A stretch of 64,000 bases of DNA from Escallonia rubra. Taxonomy: Eukaryota > Streptophyta > Magnoliopsida > Escalloniales > Escalloniaceae. The stretch spans positions 310,001 to 374,000 of the forward strand of contig JAVXUO010000518.1 of NCBI GenBank assembly GCA_033065855.1, in the 5' to 3' direction. The position numbers were made by a program, and so were the translations under genes. The notes below the pieces were generated by a model. It ran no database searches and had not been told where the DNA came from. It was given only the letters and a program-made list of their open reading frames with translations. Below, piece by piece: positions 20,995 to 32,148 of this stretch. The first letter of the stretch is position 1. Each line of letters begins with the position of its first letter.

Positions 20995-22214
20995 TAAGTG
21001 TCACCAAAATTATTTTGGCTGAGTATTTGTTAAACCGGCGATACAATTTTCACAATATTTTCATATTGTTGAACAATTAAGCTTTGAGGTAAAGGTTCAG
21101 TAAGTTCATTTATTCTTTCGAAGGTAGGAAATTGCTAGCAAAATTTTTGACTTTGAATACCACTATATCGATCTTAGCATACATAATTTCTAAAGCTATG
21201 CATGCCATTGAATAATACATTTCCATAGCTGCTCATTCCAAGCTATGCAGATTAATCTAAGCATATAAAAATCAGGTCAATCTTTCATGGCTCAAATTAA
21301 TAGTTTTTATAGCACTTATACTTGTACTGACATGGAATTTGGTGATCACCTAAGTTCTCTCATGTATTTTTCCATTATTGTGAGTAGCGTTTCGAAATTC
21401 AACTATGATAGAAAAAAGACAAACTCCATCAACGGAATTAGTATAATACAGAGGATCCAAATGCTTAAGAACCCAATATTTCATAATTAGCTTACAAAGG
21501 CTACTTGATACATTGACTACTATTACATATTCATGAATTTTGGTTTCTTACACGGCTGGGCACTTAAAAATAAAAAGAAGCATTTTCATTTCCTAAATCA
21601 CACTTGCTATTGATACTTTCTCATAGGTCGTGATTGTTCATCATCAACCGCACACCACCAAAAGCTTCATGCTACTTATATAGTAATGTATCGTGTTTAT
21701 TATAAGACTTACATTAGTTCAAGAGTATATCCTTATGATTTTCAACAACAAATTAGGTTGTGAAAATTTTAAACATTTTATTGAGACATGAATCTGCATT
21801 GTCTTAATTCTTTTTATTCGTGTTTTTGTTTGCAAGATCAATTTGTTTCTAATATCATTTCTATATTTAATGTGGCCTAACTTATTAAATTACAGAATGC
21901 TCCCGTCTGCCACGCACGGGATCAAAATTAGTTTCAGATCTTAAAATCAAGCTAAAATCTCACTGAAAGTCAGCTATTTGTTTCGATGAATATGAGATTC
22001 TCCGTTATAATATGATTTTCAAGTCAGCTACATTTAACTGTACGTAGCCGTAATGACCACAAACTAGTAAGGTTGGATTGTAAGGGGTGGATCTCACATT
22101 TTGCCAGCCCTAAGTCTATATACTCTTGCCCTTCCTCATACTGTGTCACGGCTTCTTTTCTTTCCATTTCCTCATAGTTTAAAGGAGAATCTCATATTTG
22201 TTTCCATGAATATG
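20995..22214. other. Intergenic, no gene seen
   Basis: AT-rich, no convincing coding frame. From about 22100 it becomes the duplicated 5' flank of the group B copy 3/4 pair (CAGCCCTAAGTCTATATA, TTTCCATTTCCTCATAGTTTAAAGG), matched near 26010. Confidence 0.5.
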
Positions 22215-22312
22215 AGATCTAAATTAGCTTGATTCTTGGATTTAAATTGATTGTTTATATATATACATCACAACAATCAATTTAGATCCAAGAATCAAGC
22301 TAATTTAGATCT
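22215..22312. repeat. 38-bp inverted repeat upstream of CXE
   Basis: Arms 22215-22252 and 22275-22312 are inverted repeats of 38 bp with one mismatch around a 22-bp AT-rich loop. Key ends are AGATCTAAATTAGCTTGATT and its complement. It lies about 60-160 bp upstream of the ATG at 22376. In the duplicated locus the same hairpin is split by a Copia element. Confidence 0.85.
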
Positions 22313-22375
22313 AAGAATCATAGTTGTTACGTATTCATCTTCTTCCTTTTGCCCTCCTCCCTCTTCCTATTCGCA

Positions 22376-23329
22376 ATGGACTCCGCCACAGCCGACGTAG
22401 CCCACGACTTCTACCCCTGGTTCCGTGTCTACACAGACGGCCGCGTCGAGAGATTCCTCGAGAGCCCCTTGGTCCCCCCGTCCCTCGACGTCCGCTCCAA
22501 GGACATCGCCATATTCCCCACCGCCTCCGCCCGCCTCTTCCTACCCATGGCTGCCGCACCCAACGAAAAACTCCCCCTCCTCATCTACATCCACGGCGGC
22601 TTCTTCAGCATCGAGTCCCCATTCTCTTCCACCTACCACGGCTATGTCAATTCCCAAGTCGCGCAATCCAAAGTCATCGCCGTCTCCATCCAATACAGAT
22701 TAGCCCCTGAAAACCCAGTCCCTGCTTGCTACGATGACTGCTACGCAGTCATGAAATGGGTCGCTCAGCATAAGGACTGTGCTCACCGACCCGGATTGGA
22801 TCCATGGTTAAGTGAGCATGCTGATTTTGGGAAGGTTTACTTGGCTGGTGACAGTGCTGTAGCTAATTTAGGGCATAACATGGTGGTACGAACAGATGGT
22901 GATGGTCATTGGTTAAAGAAGTTCTCAGGCCTGGTTCTGATCCATCCATTCTTCGGGAACAAGGAGCTTGATAAGTTGTGGGAGTTTATCTGCTCCGATA
23001 GTGGTGGGGTAAATGACCCGAGGCTGAACCCGGCTGCGCATCCGTGTTTGCTGTCGAAGCTGCGGTGCGAGAAGGTACTGATCTTTACTGCGGATAGAGA
23101 TCAGTACAAGCAGAGGGGGTGCACTTACTATGCGGCGTTGAAGAAGAGTGGGTGGGAAGGTGCGGTGGAGATTGAGAACGCCCCAGGGGAGGACCATGTG
23201 TTCCATTTGTCCGACCCAACTTCCGACAAGGCCAAGGCCATGATGAAAAAGGTTGCTTCATTCATCAATCCGGCCAATATGCCGCCTCTCTGTGAGAAAG
23301 AGGCCGGGTGCGCTATTAATTTTGCATGA
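22376..23329 (+). CDS. CXE group B copy 3, complete frame but broken GXSXG
   Basis: Intronless, 317 residues. The oxyanion motif is HGGFF (73-77) instead of HGGAF. The elbow reads GDSAV (158-162): the second glycine of GXSXG is valine because of G to T at 22860. Ser160, Asp242 and His274 are still present. Compared with its near-twin at 31195 it differs at about 11 residues, and several departures fall at positions conserved in the whole array (Val162, Lys196, Leu198). This suggests relaxed selection. The C-terminus is about 10-14 residues longer than in other group B genes, because a small indel near the old stop moves the frame to a later TGA. Catalytic activity is doubtful. The start aligns with the other group B genes. 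Confidence 0.88.
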   Translation: MDSATADVAHDFYPWFRVYTDGRVERFLESPLVPPSLDVRSKDIAIFPTASARLFLPMAAAPNEKLPLLIYIHGGFFSIESPFSSTYHGYVNSQVAQSKVIAVSIQYRLAPENPVPACYDDCYAVMKWVAQHKDCAHRPGLDPWLSEHADFGKVYLAGDSAVANLGHNMVVRTDGDGHWLKKFSGLVLIHPFFGNKELDKLWEFICSDSGGVNDPRLNPAAHPCLLSKLRCEKVLIFTADRDQYKQRGCTYYAALKKSGWEGAVEIENAPGEDHVFHLSDPTSDKAKAMMKKVASFINPANMPPLCEKEAGCAINFA

Positions 23330-23431
23330 ATCGTGTTGCATTTGGTTCTTGCTTGTTGTGATCATACGATGTTATGCGAAGTTAAGGTGCTGAAGTCGTG
23401 TACTGAGAACTCAGAGAGCCGCTGCCTCCAT
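23330..23431. other. 3' flank of CXE group B copy 3
   Basis: Collinear with 32149-32250 of the twin locus (TTGCTTGTTGTG, GCTGCCTCCA) up to the insertion at 23432. Confidence 0.6.
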
Positions 23432-24288
23432 AAAATTGTACGCACAAATTTCGTGTCTAAACTGTAAGACAAGAAATAATTGCACAAAAATTCAATTTAA
23501 AGATTTTATGTAACAAGGTTACACCACTATGTAGTTTTTACATAAAACGAATGTAAATCCTCTGATTCGATCTCCGATTTGTTCACGATCCAAGGGCTGA
23601 AATAGCTTGATCCTGGAACGTGGATTTGGCTTCTTCAATCTTTGAAAGATTGTCGAAATGATGCTTGATCGAGGGCTTCAAGGCTTTATCCCGAACAAGT
23701 ACGGCGAATCTTGACTTGTGGAATCACTGATGTTGAAGGCGAATTCTCTTCGATTTGAGGCGAAAGAGAAACCGATCTTCGTGACTTGGAAGTGCTCGAT
23801 CGAAGAACGGCACTGCGTTAGTGCGTATTGTTCTTCAAATGAAGCACAACCTGTGAGATGACAGCGTTTCGACGGAGCTTAGGCTTTGATCGCGGAGACC
23901 CTGTGTGTCCCTTCTTCTCTACCTGAAGCCCTCTATTTATAGGCAAAGAGGTGGGCTTAAATTTAGAAAACCCATGATTTGGGGCTTTGTCTGTTAATTA
24001 AAGGGATTTTTGTTCCCTTTAATTCAATCTCAGTCAATTAAATGGATTACATCAATTTAATTATTCTTTTGGTCAAACTTGACTTATTTAAACTTTCTGG
24101 TAGTAAGACCATGGGCCGGACCAAATATTTTTATTTGGACTAGTTCTCGCAACTTGTCTTTGATTTCGAGCCCGTTGTCTTATTTGACTTCAAGTTAGCA
24201 TTTAGGCCCGTGCTTTCTGCGACGTTGAATATTTGACCCGTCAACAAAATGTTACATTATTGACTGGTACAAATTTTTGGTGTCTACA
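23432..24288. mobile_element. 857-bp insertion absent from the twin locus
   Basis: The twin at about 32250 reads GCTGCCTCCATCATACCAAGAC without interruption, whereas here about 857 bp separate GCTGCCTCCAT from CATGCCAAGAC. The insert has TGTACGCACAAATTT near its left end and AAATTTTTGGTGTCTACA at its right end (TGTAGACACC on the other strand), hinting at LTR-like TG...CA termini. No target duplication and no coding domain are evident. Confidence 0.5.
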
Positions 24289-26145
24289 CATGCCAAGACA
24301 GTGTGCTTGAATCACCCTTCAGAATATCTACCAATAAACTCCAGTATTGTATTTCAGTCGCTTTTGTTCCTTTTGCATGTAAGGGTTAATAGTTAAGGGC
24401 TTAAAAGGCCAAAGTCAGTGCTGTTGCAGCTTTACTAGTAAGTTCTGCACTGTTAGTACTTAGTTGTTCGGCACCATGTGCTTGAATAAACCTTCAGAAT
24501 ATCTACCAATAAACTGTGGTACTTCAGTTCCTTTTGTTCCTTTTTTGGAATGTAAGGGTCGAGGGTTACTTATTTCTTGATAAGTTAATTCCTATATCAA
24601 TAAGCCTTATATAATGAAAATTTTAATTTTAAACATTCTAAAACTCTTACTAATTATGAACCAACTTATTAATACTTAATTTTAATTATTGGATCCTTAA
24701 AACAACTTTCTGATATGATTATAACAATTCATATATCTAAAAACAGAAAATAATTAGATTTAGGTGTGACAAAAATGACGTTACGTTATCATAATCGTTA
24801 TCAATATAATATATAGCTTTTAGAATCATTTTGATAAAATTAAAATTTGACGTTATTTTTTGGGCGAGGCAAGCGACCAACAAATGGATGTATCGTTATT
24901 ACGAATTAAAGCTGTAATATTGGTAGAACTTATTAAGTTTGTCTAAACATGTGAGTGTATCTAAATGTATACAAATATTATTTTGGACGTGATTTCTATT
25001 TTTCAAGTTTACTTAATTTTATAGATTCTATATGAAGGCTATATTAAGAAGCTTTATATAATCTAAAAATCAATTCTAAAACTATAAATATACTAATTTT
25101 TTAGGATTAGATTTTGACTATTTTGTTCTTAAAACTAACTCTCTCATAAAAAATCATGAATCTATAAAATTAAAATAACATATGAAAAAATTATGTTACG
25201 ATTAATTTAAGTTTATTATAATTCACTAAATGTGTGTGTGTGTGCGTGTGTACACACATAACATAATTATTGCAAAACATTATATATCTATATTCTATAC
25301 TATATCTAAAGGGAAAACCTCTTTTGATGTAACACCTCTTTCGTAATTACCAACAGACTATCTAGAACGGTAACAAGTGGTATTTTAAGAATTTTATTTT
25401 TAAAAATGACACAAAATACAAATCTTAAATGGTAAATAATAACTACCTACAAAGACATGTTTGATTTTCTTAATTTTAACTTCATTAAAAAGATATAGCT
25501 AAAATAAATTATAAAACCCAAACTTGATATTACAAAAATATCATATTGTTAACTTTATCTTTGTACGTTAATAATTTTAACAATTTCAAATTCATTAAAA
25601 AAATTGTAGTTAAAATCAAATTGCTAAGTTTGATATGATGATAATATTTTTCTAACCTATTTTGATATGTGCATGACTAACTTATTTTTCTGCAATCTAA
25701 GATTTATCGTCAACTTTATTTTTGCAAACACATCACGTGTGTCATGGTAACTCGTACTATATAAATTAATAATTAAATTATTGAATAATTTGTTGCTTTG
25801 TATACATAAATCCTGTTAAATTTGAAATATAACTTATTCCTTTTAAATTTCTAATTAATCGTTATAACAACTTCAAGAACATATGTAACACTTTAAAATC
25901 CATATGAAGTTAAGGAATTAAATTTATATATAACATTCACAGTTCAAAAGCGATTTGTGATAGGGTCACCATTTTTAGTTACAATTACAATCCTATTCAC
26001 TGTTTAGTGCCAGCCCTAAGTCTATATATACTCTTCTTTCCATTTCCTCATAGTTTAAAGGAGAATCTCATATTTGTTTCCATGAATATGAGATCTAAAT
26101 TAGCTTGTTTCTTAGATCTAAATTAACTTGGTTCTTGGATTTAAA
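24289..26145. other. Intergenic, AT-rich
   Basis: 24289-24560 is the rest of the group B 3' flank and contains a short internal repeat (GTGCTTGAAT.A.CCTTCAGAATATCTACCAATAAACT twice). 24560-25990 is very AT-rich with no gene, and a short GT/AC tract is near 25230. From about 26005 it is the duplicated 5' flank, including the left arm of the hairpin seen at 22215. Confidence 0.5.
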
Positions 26146-26147
26146 TT

Positions 26148-27513
26148 GAAGTGCCCCAACAATGCTCCGATATTCAAATGGAGAGGAATGAGGTTCACCA
26201 GAGTGACGCGAGAGTTGAGTGCTTGTAGACATAGGGGTGTGAACTGGTTTTGCATCCGATAGATTCGTGCGGATAAGCATGTCAATGATGTACTTGCGCT
26301 GAAGAAGAATGAGGCCAGATGGAGTCTGAACTGCTTCAATTCCCAAGAAAAAATTCAGAGGACCCAAATCTTTCAACGAAAATGCACAGTTCAAATCAGA
26401 AACAAGTTTGTTGATGGCAACGTCCGAATTGCCGGTAATGACAATATCATCAACATAGATTAAAATACAGAGAAATGTAGAACCATGCCGAAGAATAAAA
26501 AGGGAAGAGTCAGATTGACATACTTGAAAACCCAATTCAAGCAGCCGCTGAGATAGACGAAAATACCACGCCCTCGGAGCCTGTTTAAGACCATAGAGTG
26601 CCTTCTGCAATTTGCAAACAAATGACGGATAATGCGGGTGTTGAAAACCCGGTGGTTGAACCATGTAGACGTCTTCTGTAAGAAAACCATTTAGAAATGC
26701 ATTATTGACGTCGATCTGTCGAAGAGGCTAGCCACACGAAACAGCAAGAGATAGTACCACACGCACGGTGGTAGGTTTGACGACAGGACTAAATGTCTCG
26801 CCGTAATCAATGCCTTCTTGTTGCTTGTAACCCTTCGCAACAAGACGAGCCTTGTACCGATCGATGGAGCCATCAGCGTTTCGTTTGAGACGAAAGAGCC
26901 ATTTATAACCAATTATATTTGCAGTAGAGGGTGGGGGAACCAACGCCCATGTTTGATTCCGCATGAGAGCGGTGTACTCCTCTTCCATCACTTGACGCCA
27001 AAGGGGATGCTTAGAGGCTTGAGAATAGTTGATGGGTTCAAGTTCAGACACAAAGGCAACAAGAGGGTATTTAGATGTAGTGTAGGCTTTTGGTTTGCGT
27101 GTACCGTCTCGGGAACGGGTGACCATGGGGTGCGTGGAAGTAATAGTAATAGAGGATGGGTGGGCTAGTGTTTTGGTGCAGGCAGAGTCATGTGTCACGG
27201 GTGGGGAGTCGTGAGGATCTGTGGGAGGAGAGTGTGCAGTGGAGGGAGGTACTGATGTTTGGATAGAATTTGTTGGAGGAGGAGATGAAATAGGCGTGGA
27301 GGTAGTTAAGATAGGTGGATTAGAAATCTGTGGGGATGAGGTAAGATTGGAGTTAGATGATATTGTATGTGGAGGATTTGGTGGAGACTGAAGTGGGTCA
27401 GATAAGGGAGGAGTTGGAAGGAGAAAAGGACGGCTGATAGGTGGAGTAAAAGAAGGAGAAGTCAGGTTAGGAGAGTAAGAGATAATGGGTGAGGGACCTA
27501 CGTGAGTGGTAGG
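26148..27513 (-). pseudogene. Copia pol, reverse transcriptase part
   Basis: Minus-strand reading shows the Copia reverse transcriptase start ([33 protein letters not shown]) and the catalytic box YVDD at about residue 120 of the downstream frame. An in-frame TAG near 26728 replaces the tryptophan codon expected after SCG. The reading ends at about 26148 soon after FEYRSIVGALQ, where a Copia polyprotein would continue into RNase H. This portion is separated from gag-integrase by the nested hAT at 27514-28382. Confidence 0.88.
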
Positions 27514-28382
27514 TAGAGTTGTCAAACGGGCCGGGCGGCCCGCGGGCTGGCCTGTCCCGGCCCGGTTCTAGCCCGGGCTAGCCTGGCCCCGTCGATGAAC
27601 AGTAGCAGCCCGCGTGCAGAGGGCCTGGACCAGGCCTTCAAAATCTGGAAAACGGCCCGGGTTTGGCCTGGCCCGGTTTGGCCCGGTTTTGGCCCTACTT
27701 TTTTGAATTTTTTGCTTTTCCCCCCCTTTCTTCCACCCCTTTTCCAAAATTCCACTACTAATAAGTCCACATGAGTTCGAACTTATAGATATATTTGTCG
27801 CAAAGATTGAAATGATACGGAATTAGATTTTGTTGTGGGTCTACAATAAACAATTCATAACTCTTATACTAAATTATTAGTAGTCCTTTAAAGATGACAA
27901 GTTTGAGAAATCTTCAAAAGGTCAAAAAAGGTCAAGATTTATGATAGGCTAGATTGCTATTCTTATGAGACTAGCAGTGGCTTGGAATATGAAAAAAACA
28001 AAAAGATTATTTTACCTGCAACTTGGATTGTAACTAGAAGATACAACCTCCTATTTGTTGATATTGATGACTACTAAATATGGTTAGTGTCAATTTCTTG
28101 GTAATGCTACAATAGATACAACTTCCTATTATTGTAAAATGCTATCAACCAAATTTAGTAAGTATTAATTCTTGTTATACGAAGAATAGCTAAAGAATTT
28201 TGTCAAAAAAAAAAGGGGCCTAGGCCCGGCCCAAGCCCGGCCCTAGATATTGGGCCTAGGGCCAGGGCTTGGACTGGGCCTAGGTTTGCCTTCGGCAGGC
28301 CCGGCCCGGTTGGCAGCCCCACTGGCCCGGCCCCACAGCAGGCCCGATGGGCTTGTGCTGGGCCGGCCCATTGACAACTCTA
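27514..28382. mobile_element. Nested hAT-type element (869 bp) inside Copia pol
   Basis: Termini TAGAGTTGTCAAACGGGCC and GGCCCATTGACAACTCTA are inverted repeats. A perfect 8-bp duplication, GTGGTAGG, flanks it at 27506-27513 and 28383-28390, as expected for hAT. The ends are extremely GC-rich (runs of GGCCCGG and its complement) and the centre is AT-rich. No transposase. It inserted after the Copia element because it splits the pol frame. Confidence 0.9.
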
Positions 28383-28390
28383 GTGGTAGG

Positions 28391-30754
28391 GGGATACAAA
28401 TGTGGGTTATTGTTTGCAATTTTTGTGTCTGGGTGAAAAGGAAAAGTATTTTCATCAAAGGTGACGTGGGGTGTGAAGTAAACTTGACTGGAATTGATGT
28501 CCATGCATTTGTAGCCTTTGTGAACAAGACTATAACCAAGAAAAAGACATGCTTTGGATCTAAAGTCTAGTTTGTGGCGATTGTAGGGTCGAATAAATGG
28601 ATAGCATAAGCAACCAAACACTTTTAATCGATCAAAGTCGGGTTTAGCCTTGAATAATTTTTCAATAGGACTCATGTGACCGATAAGAGGTGACGGTAGA
28701 CGATTAATAAGAAATACCGATGTGAGAAAAGCATCATCCCAAAACTTTTGAGGAAGGTGTGCATGAGCAAGAAGTGATAAACCTTTTTCAACTATGTCGC
28801 GATGTTTGCGTTCAGCGGCTCCATTTTGTTCATGAGTGTGGGGGCAAGGGCGACGATGAAAAATACCATTTTCCTGACAAAAGCGATGTAGAGAACGATA
28901 TTCACCCCCCCAATCAGTTTGAAGTGTGCGGATTTTGTGGCCAGTTAAATTCTCCACTAAGTTTTTAAATTGAATAAAAACATGCAAGACTTCAGATTTG
29001 AGTTTAAGAGGAAAAATCCAAACATGACGACTAAAATCATCAAGAAAATGCACATAATAACGGTAGCCTTCATGAGAAGCAACGGGATAAGGACCCCATA
29101 AATCACTATATATTATTTCCAACGGAGTGGAAGACAATATATGAGTAGATTGAAAAGGAAACCTATGGCTTTTGCCAAGTTGGCAGGCCTTACAGAGAGA
29201 ATTACTTTTATTTGACATAACTGGAAGCGAAAATCTACGAACTACTTGAGAGACAATTCTAGAAGATGGGTGGCCAAGACGGTTGTGCCATAGCAGCAAT
29301 GGAGCTCGAACACCAACCAAGGCCGATGGAAATGACTGAGTTGAGCGCAACAATGATGTGTGGAGAGAAGGAAGTTGATAGAGGCCATTTTTAATTGTGC
29401 CGTGTAGAAGAACTGTCCCCGAAGTGCGATCCTTGACAAGAAAAAAAGTAGGATGAAATTCAAAGAAAACATTATTGTCAGTTGTGAACTGACGCACAGA
29501 AAGAAGATTTTTGGACATGGAAGGAACATGTAGCATGTTATTTAATTTAAAAAATTTAGTGGAAGAATTTAACAAAGAAGATCCAACATGATGAATATGC
29601 AAACCCTTACCATCACCCACTTGAACTTGATCAGGACCATGATACTCATGACGAAGTGAGAGATTGTTCACGTCATTCGTGATATGGTTGGTTGCACCAA
29701 AGTCTGGATACCAGGCAGGGTCAGCAGTGGAGGAAGGGAGAGCCACATAGGCAGTAGGTGCAGGAGGCGTGCGATTTGGGCAATAAGGGCGAATATGGCC
29801 AGGTTGATTGCAGTGATGGCAAATAATAGTGGACGCAGGTTTTCGAGATGAAAAATTGAGGGAAGATCCATGAGCGCCTGACTGAAACGATTTGGTGTTT
29901 TGACCATTCCCACGATATTGGTTATGGTGCTTGCCTTTAGGAGTTTGGCCGCCACGAGCATTATGAGGTTTAATTGGCGAAGATGAGCGGTAGTAATGCA
30001 TCGGACCATGGTGTGCAACATGGGCTTGAGGAGACGGCAAAGTGTCACGAGAATGTTGTCTTTCAAGTTGGGTTTCTTGATTCAGAAGTAAGGCATATAG
30101 GCTGTCAAGAGAGATTAGATCAGCACGAGTAGTGATAGAGGTAACAAAAGGGTGATAATCAGAACCAAGGCCAACCAGCAAGGCCTGGATAAGATCTTCA
30201 TCGGAAAGGGGCTGACCAATAGCAGCCAAAGTGTCTCGAATTTTCTTTCCTTTCTGAAAATAGTCATGCATAGAGAGATCACCTTTGTTATGACAATGGA
30301 GATCATATCGAAGATTGAATATCTTCGACTTGGATTGAGAAGCGAACATACGTTCCAAGGATAACCATACTTCGGCCGAGGTGTTAAGACCGAGAACTTG
30401 AGCCAAGATCGGCTCAGTGAGAGACGATAATAACCAGCTAAGTAACAATTGATCCTGCTTGTGCCAGAGAATAAATGCAGGATTAAGTTCTGGTGTAACA
30501 TCTCCAGAGATGGGAGTGACAACTGCACCTTCAGAGTTGGGAGTTTCAGTTTCGGCAGGATCAACATACTTTGGAGGAGTTGATGTAGACCCATTAACAA
30601 AACCCATAAGATCATAGCCACGAAGAAGAGGCGAGAATTGACTCTTCCAAATGAGGTAATTTTCAGTAGTGAGTTTGACAGAAACAAGGTTGTGGATGTG
30701 GTTTACTGGAAAGACCATTGTAGAGGGTGAAGTAGAAGAAGATGAGGTAGCCAT
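28391..30754 (-). pseudogene. Copia gag-protease-integrase
   Basis: On the minus strand the frame starts at an ATG at 30754 (MATSSSSTSPS), after the primer-binding site. Gag contains the zinc knuckle CHHCNQPGHIRPYC. The protease active site reads WYPDFGATNHI: the usual D-S/T-G is D-F-G, so the protease is probably dead. Integrase has the HHCC finger (LWHNRLGHPS ... CKACQLGK) and a core with LQTDWGGEY and the catalytic Glu in EQNGAAERKHR. The frame runs into the nested hAT near 28390 after HLYPPTT. Confidence 0.9.
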
Positions 30755-30803
30755 GGAGGAAAAAAAAAAAAACAGTCGTGAGACTATATTGGCTCTAATA
30801 CCA

Positions 30804-31022
30804 TGAAAGAACAAGACTTTCAAATATAGATTGTTAAAAATCTATTTTCTCTATCTTTACAGTGCAAGGTTTACACCATTATATAAGGATACATCACATG
30901 TTTGAATTTACAGATATGGCTAAGGTTCAGGCTACATATTTGAATTTACAGATATGGCTAAGGTTCATGCTGAGGTTGAATTCAAAGATGGAGGCTTTGT
31001 TATCTTCTTCTCACGTGCTCCA
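30804..31022 (-). repeat. 5' LTR of the Copia element
   Basis: About 219 bp, plus strand starting TGAAAGAACAAGACTTTC and ending CACGTGCTCCA, so the element-strand LTR begins TG and ends CA directly before the primer-binding site. Inside is a tandem duplication of about 39 bp (TTTGAATTTACAGATATGGC repeated at about 30901 and 30940). No partner LTR is present at the other end. Confidence 0.7.
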
Positions 31023-31194
31023 ATATTTATATACATCACAACAACCAATTTTGATCCAAGAATCAAGCTAATTTAGATCTAAGAAACATGCTAATTTAAA
31101 GTCAACTATTTGTTTAGATGATTACGAGATTCTCCTTCATAGTTGTTACGTATTCATCTTCTTCCTTTTGCCCTCCTCCCTCTTCCTATTCGCA

Positions 31195-32148
31195 ATGGAC
31201 TCCGCCACAGCCGACGTAGCCCACGACTTCTACCCCTGGTTCCGTGTCTACACAGACGGCCGCGTCGAGAGATTCCTCGAGAGCCCCTTGGTCCCCCCGT
31301 CCCTCGACGTCCGCTCCAAGGACATCGCCATATCCGCCACCGCCTCCGCCCGCCTCTTCCTACCCATAGCTGCCGCACCCAACGAAAAACTCCCCCTCCT
31401 CATCTACATCCACGGCGGCTTCTTCAGCATCGAGTCCCCATTCTCTTCCACCTACCACGGCTATGTCAATTCCCTAGTCGCGCAATCCAAAGTCATCGCC
31501 GTCTCCATCCAATACAGATTAGCCCCTGAAAACCCAGTCCCTGCTTGCTACGATGACTGCTACGCAGTCATGAAATGGGTCGCTCAGCATAAGGACTGTG
31601 CTCACCGACCCGGATTGGATCCATGGTTAAGTGAGCATGCTGATTTTGGGAAGGTTTACTTGGCTGGTGACAGTGCTGGAGCTAATTTAGGGCATAACAT
31701 GGTGGTACGAACAGATGGTGATGGTCATTGGTTAAAGAAGTTCTCAGGCCTGGTTCTGATCCATCCGTTCTTCGGGAACGAGGAGCCTGATAAGTTGTGG
31801 GAGTTCATCTGCTCCGATAGTGGTGGGGTAAATGACCCGAGGCTGAACCCGGCTGCGCATCCGTGTTTGCTGTCGAAGCTGCGGTGCGAGAAGGTACTGA
31901 TCTTTACTGCGGGTTTAGATCAGTACAAGCAGAGGGGGTGCACTTACTATGCGGCGTTGAAGAAGAGTGGGTGGGAAGGTGCGGTGGAGATTGAGAACGC
32001 CCCAGGGGAGAACCATGTGTTCCATTTGTCCGACCCAACTTCCGACAAGGCCAAGGCCATGATGAAAAAGGTTGCTTCATTCATCAATCCGGCCAATATG
32101 CCGCCTCTCTGTGAGAAAGAGGCCGGGTGCGCTATTAATTCTGCATGA
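31195..32148 (+). CDS. Plant carboxylesterase (CXE), group B copy 4, intact
   Basis: Intronless, 317 residues, near-twin of the gene at 22376 (about 11 differences) but with the normal elbow GDSAG (158-162, Ser160), Asp242 in AGLDQYKQRG and His274. The oxyanion motif is HGGFF. The residue before the catalytic His is Asn (GENHVF) where other copies have Asp, Glu or Gly. It has the same C-terminal extension (PPLCEKEAGCAINSA) caused by an indel before the ancestral stop. A Copia element ends only about 170 bp upstream, at 31022, so the native distal promoter is displaced and expression may be altered. Substrate unknown. Confidence 0.92.
   Translation: MDSATADVAHDFYPWFRVYTDGRVERFLESPLVPPSLDVRSKDIAISATASARLFLPIAAAPNEKLPLLIYIHGGFFSIESPFSSTYHGYVNSLVAQSKVIAVSIQYRLAPENPVPACYDDCYAVMKWVAQHKDCAHRPGLDPWLSEHADFGKVYLAGDSAGANLGHNMVVRTDGDGHWLKKFSGLVLIHPFFGNEEPDKLWEFICSDSGGVNDPRLNPAAHPCLLSKLRCEKVLIFTAGLDQYKQRGCTYYAALKKSGWEGAVEIENAPGENHVFHLSDPTSDKAKAMMKKVASFINPANMPPLCEKEAGCAINSA

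Larger units (their letters stand above)
26148..31022 (-). mobile_element. Decayed Ty1/Copia retrotransposon, 3' end missing
   Basis: Minus-strand element. The 5' LTR (30804-31022) is followed by a primer-binding-like TGGTATTAGAGCC (complement at 30791-30803) and then gag-pol from 30754. Domain order is gag, protease, integrase, then reverse transcriptase, as in Copia. The element stops abruptly at about 26148 within the conserved region after the reverse transcriptase core. RNase H and the 3' LTR are lost and sequence resumes in CXE upstream DNA. Further damage is an altered protease active site, a stop codon in reverse transcriptase and a nested hAT element. It is not autonomous. It sits about 170 bp upstream of the CXE at 31195. 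Confidence 0.92.
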
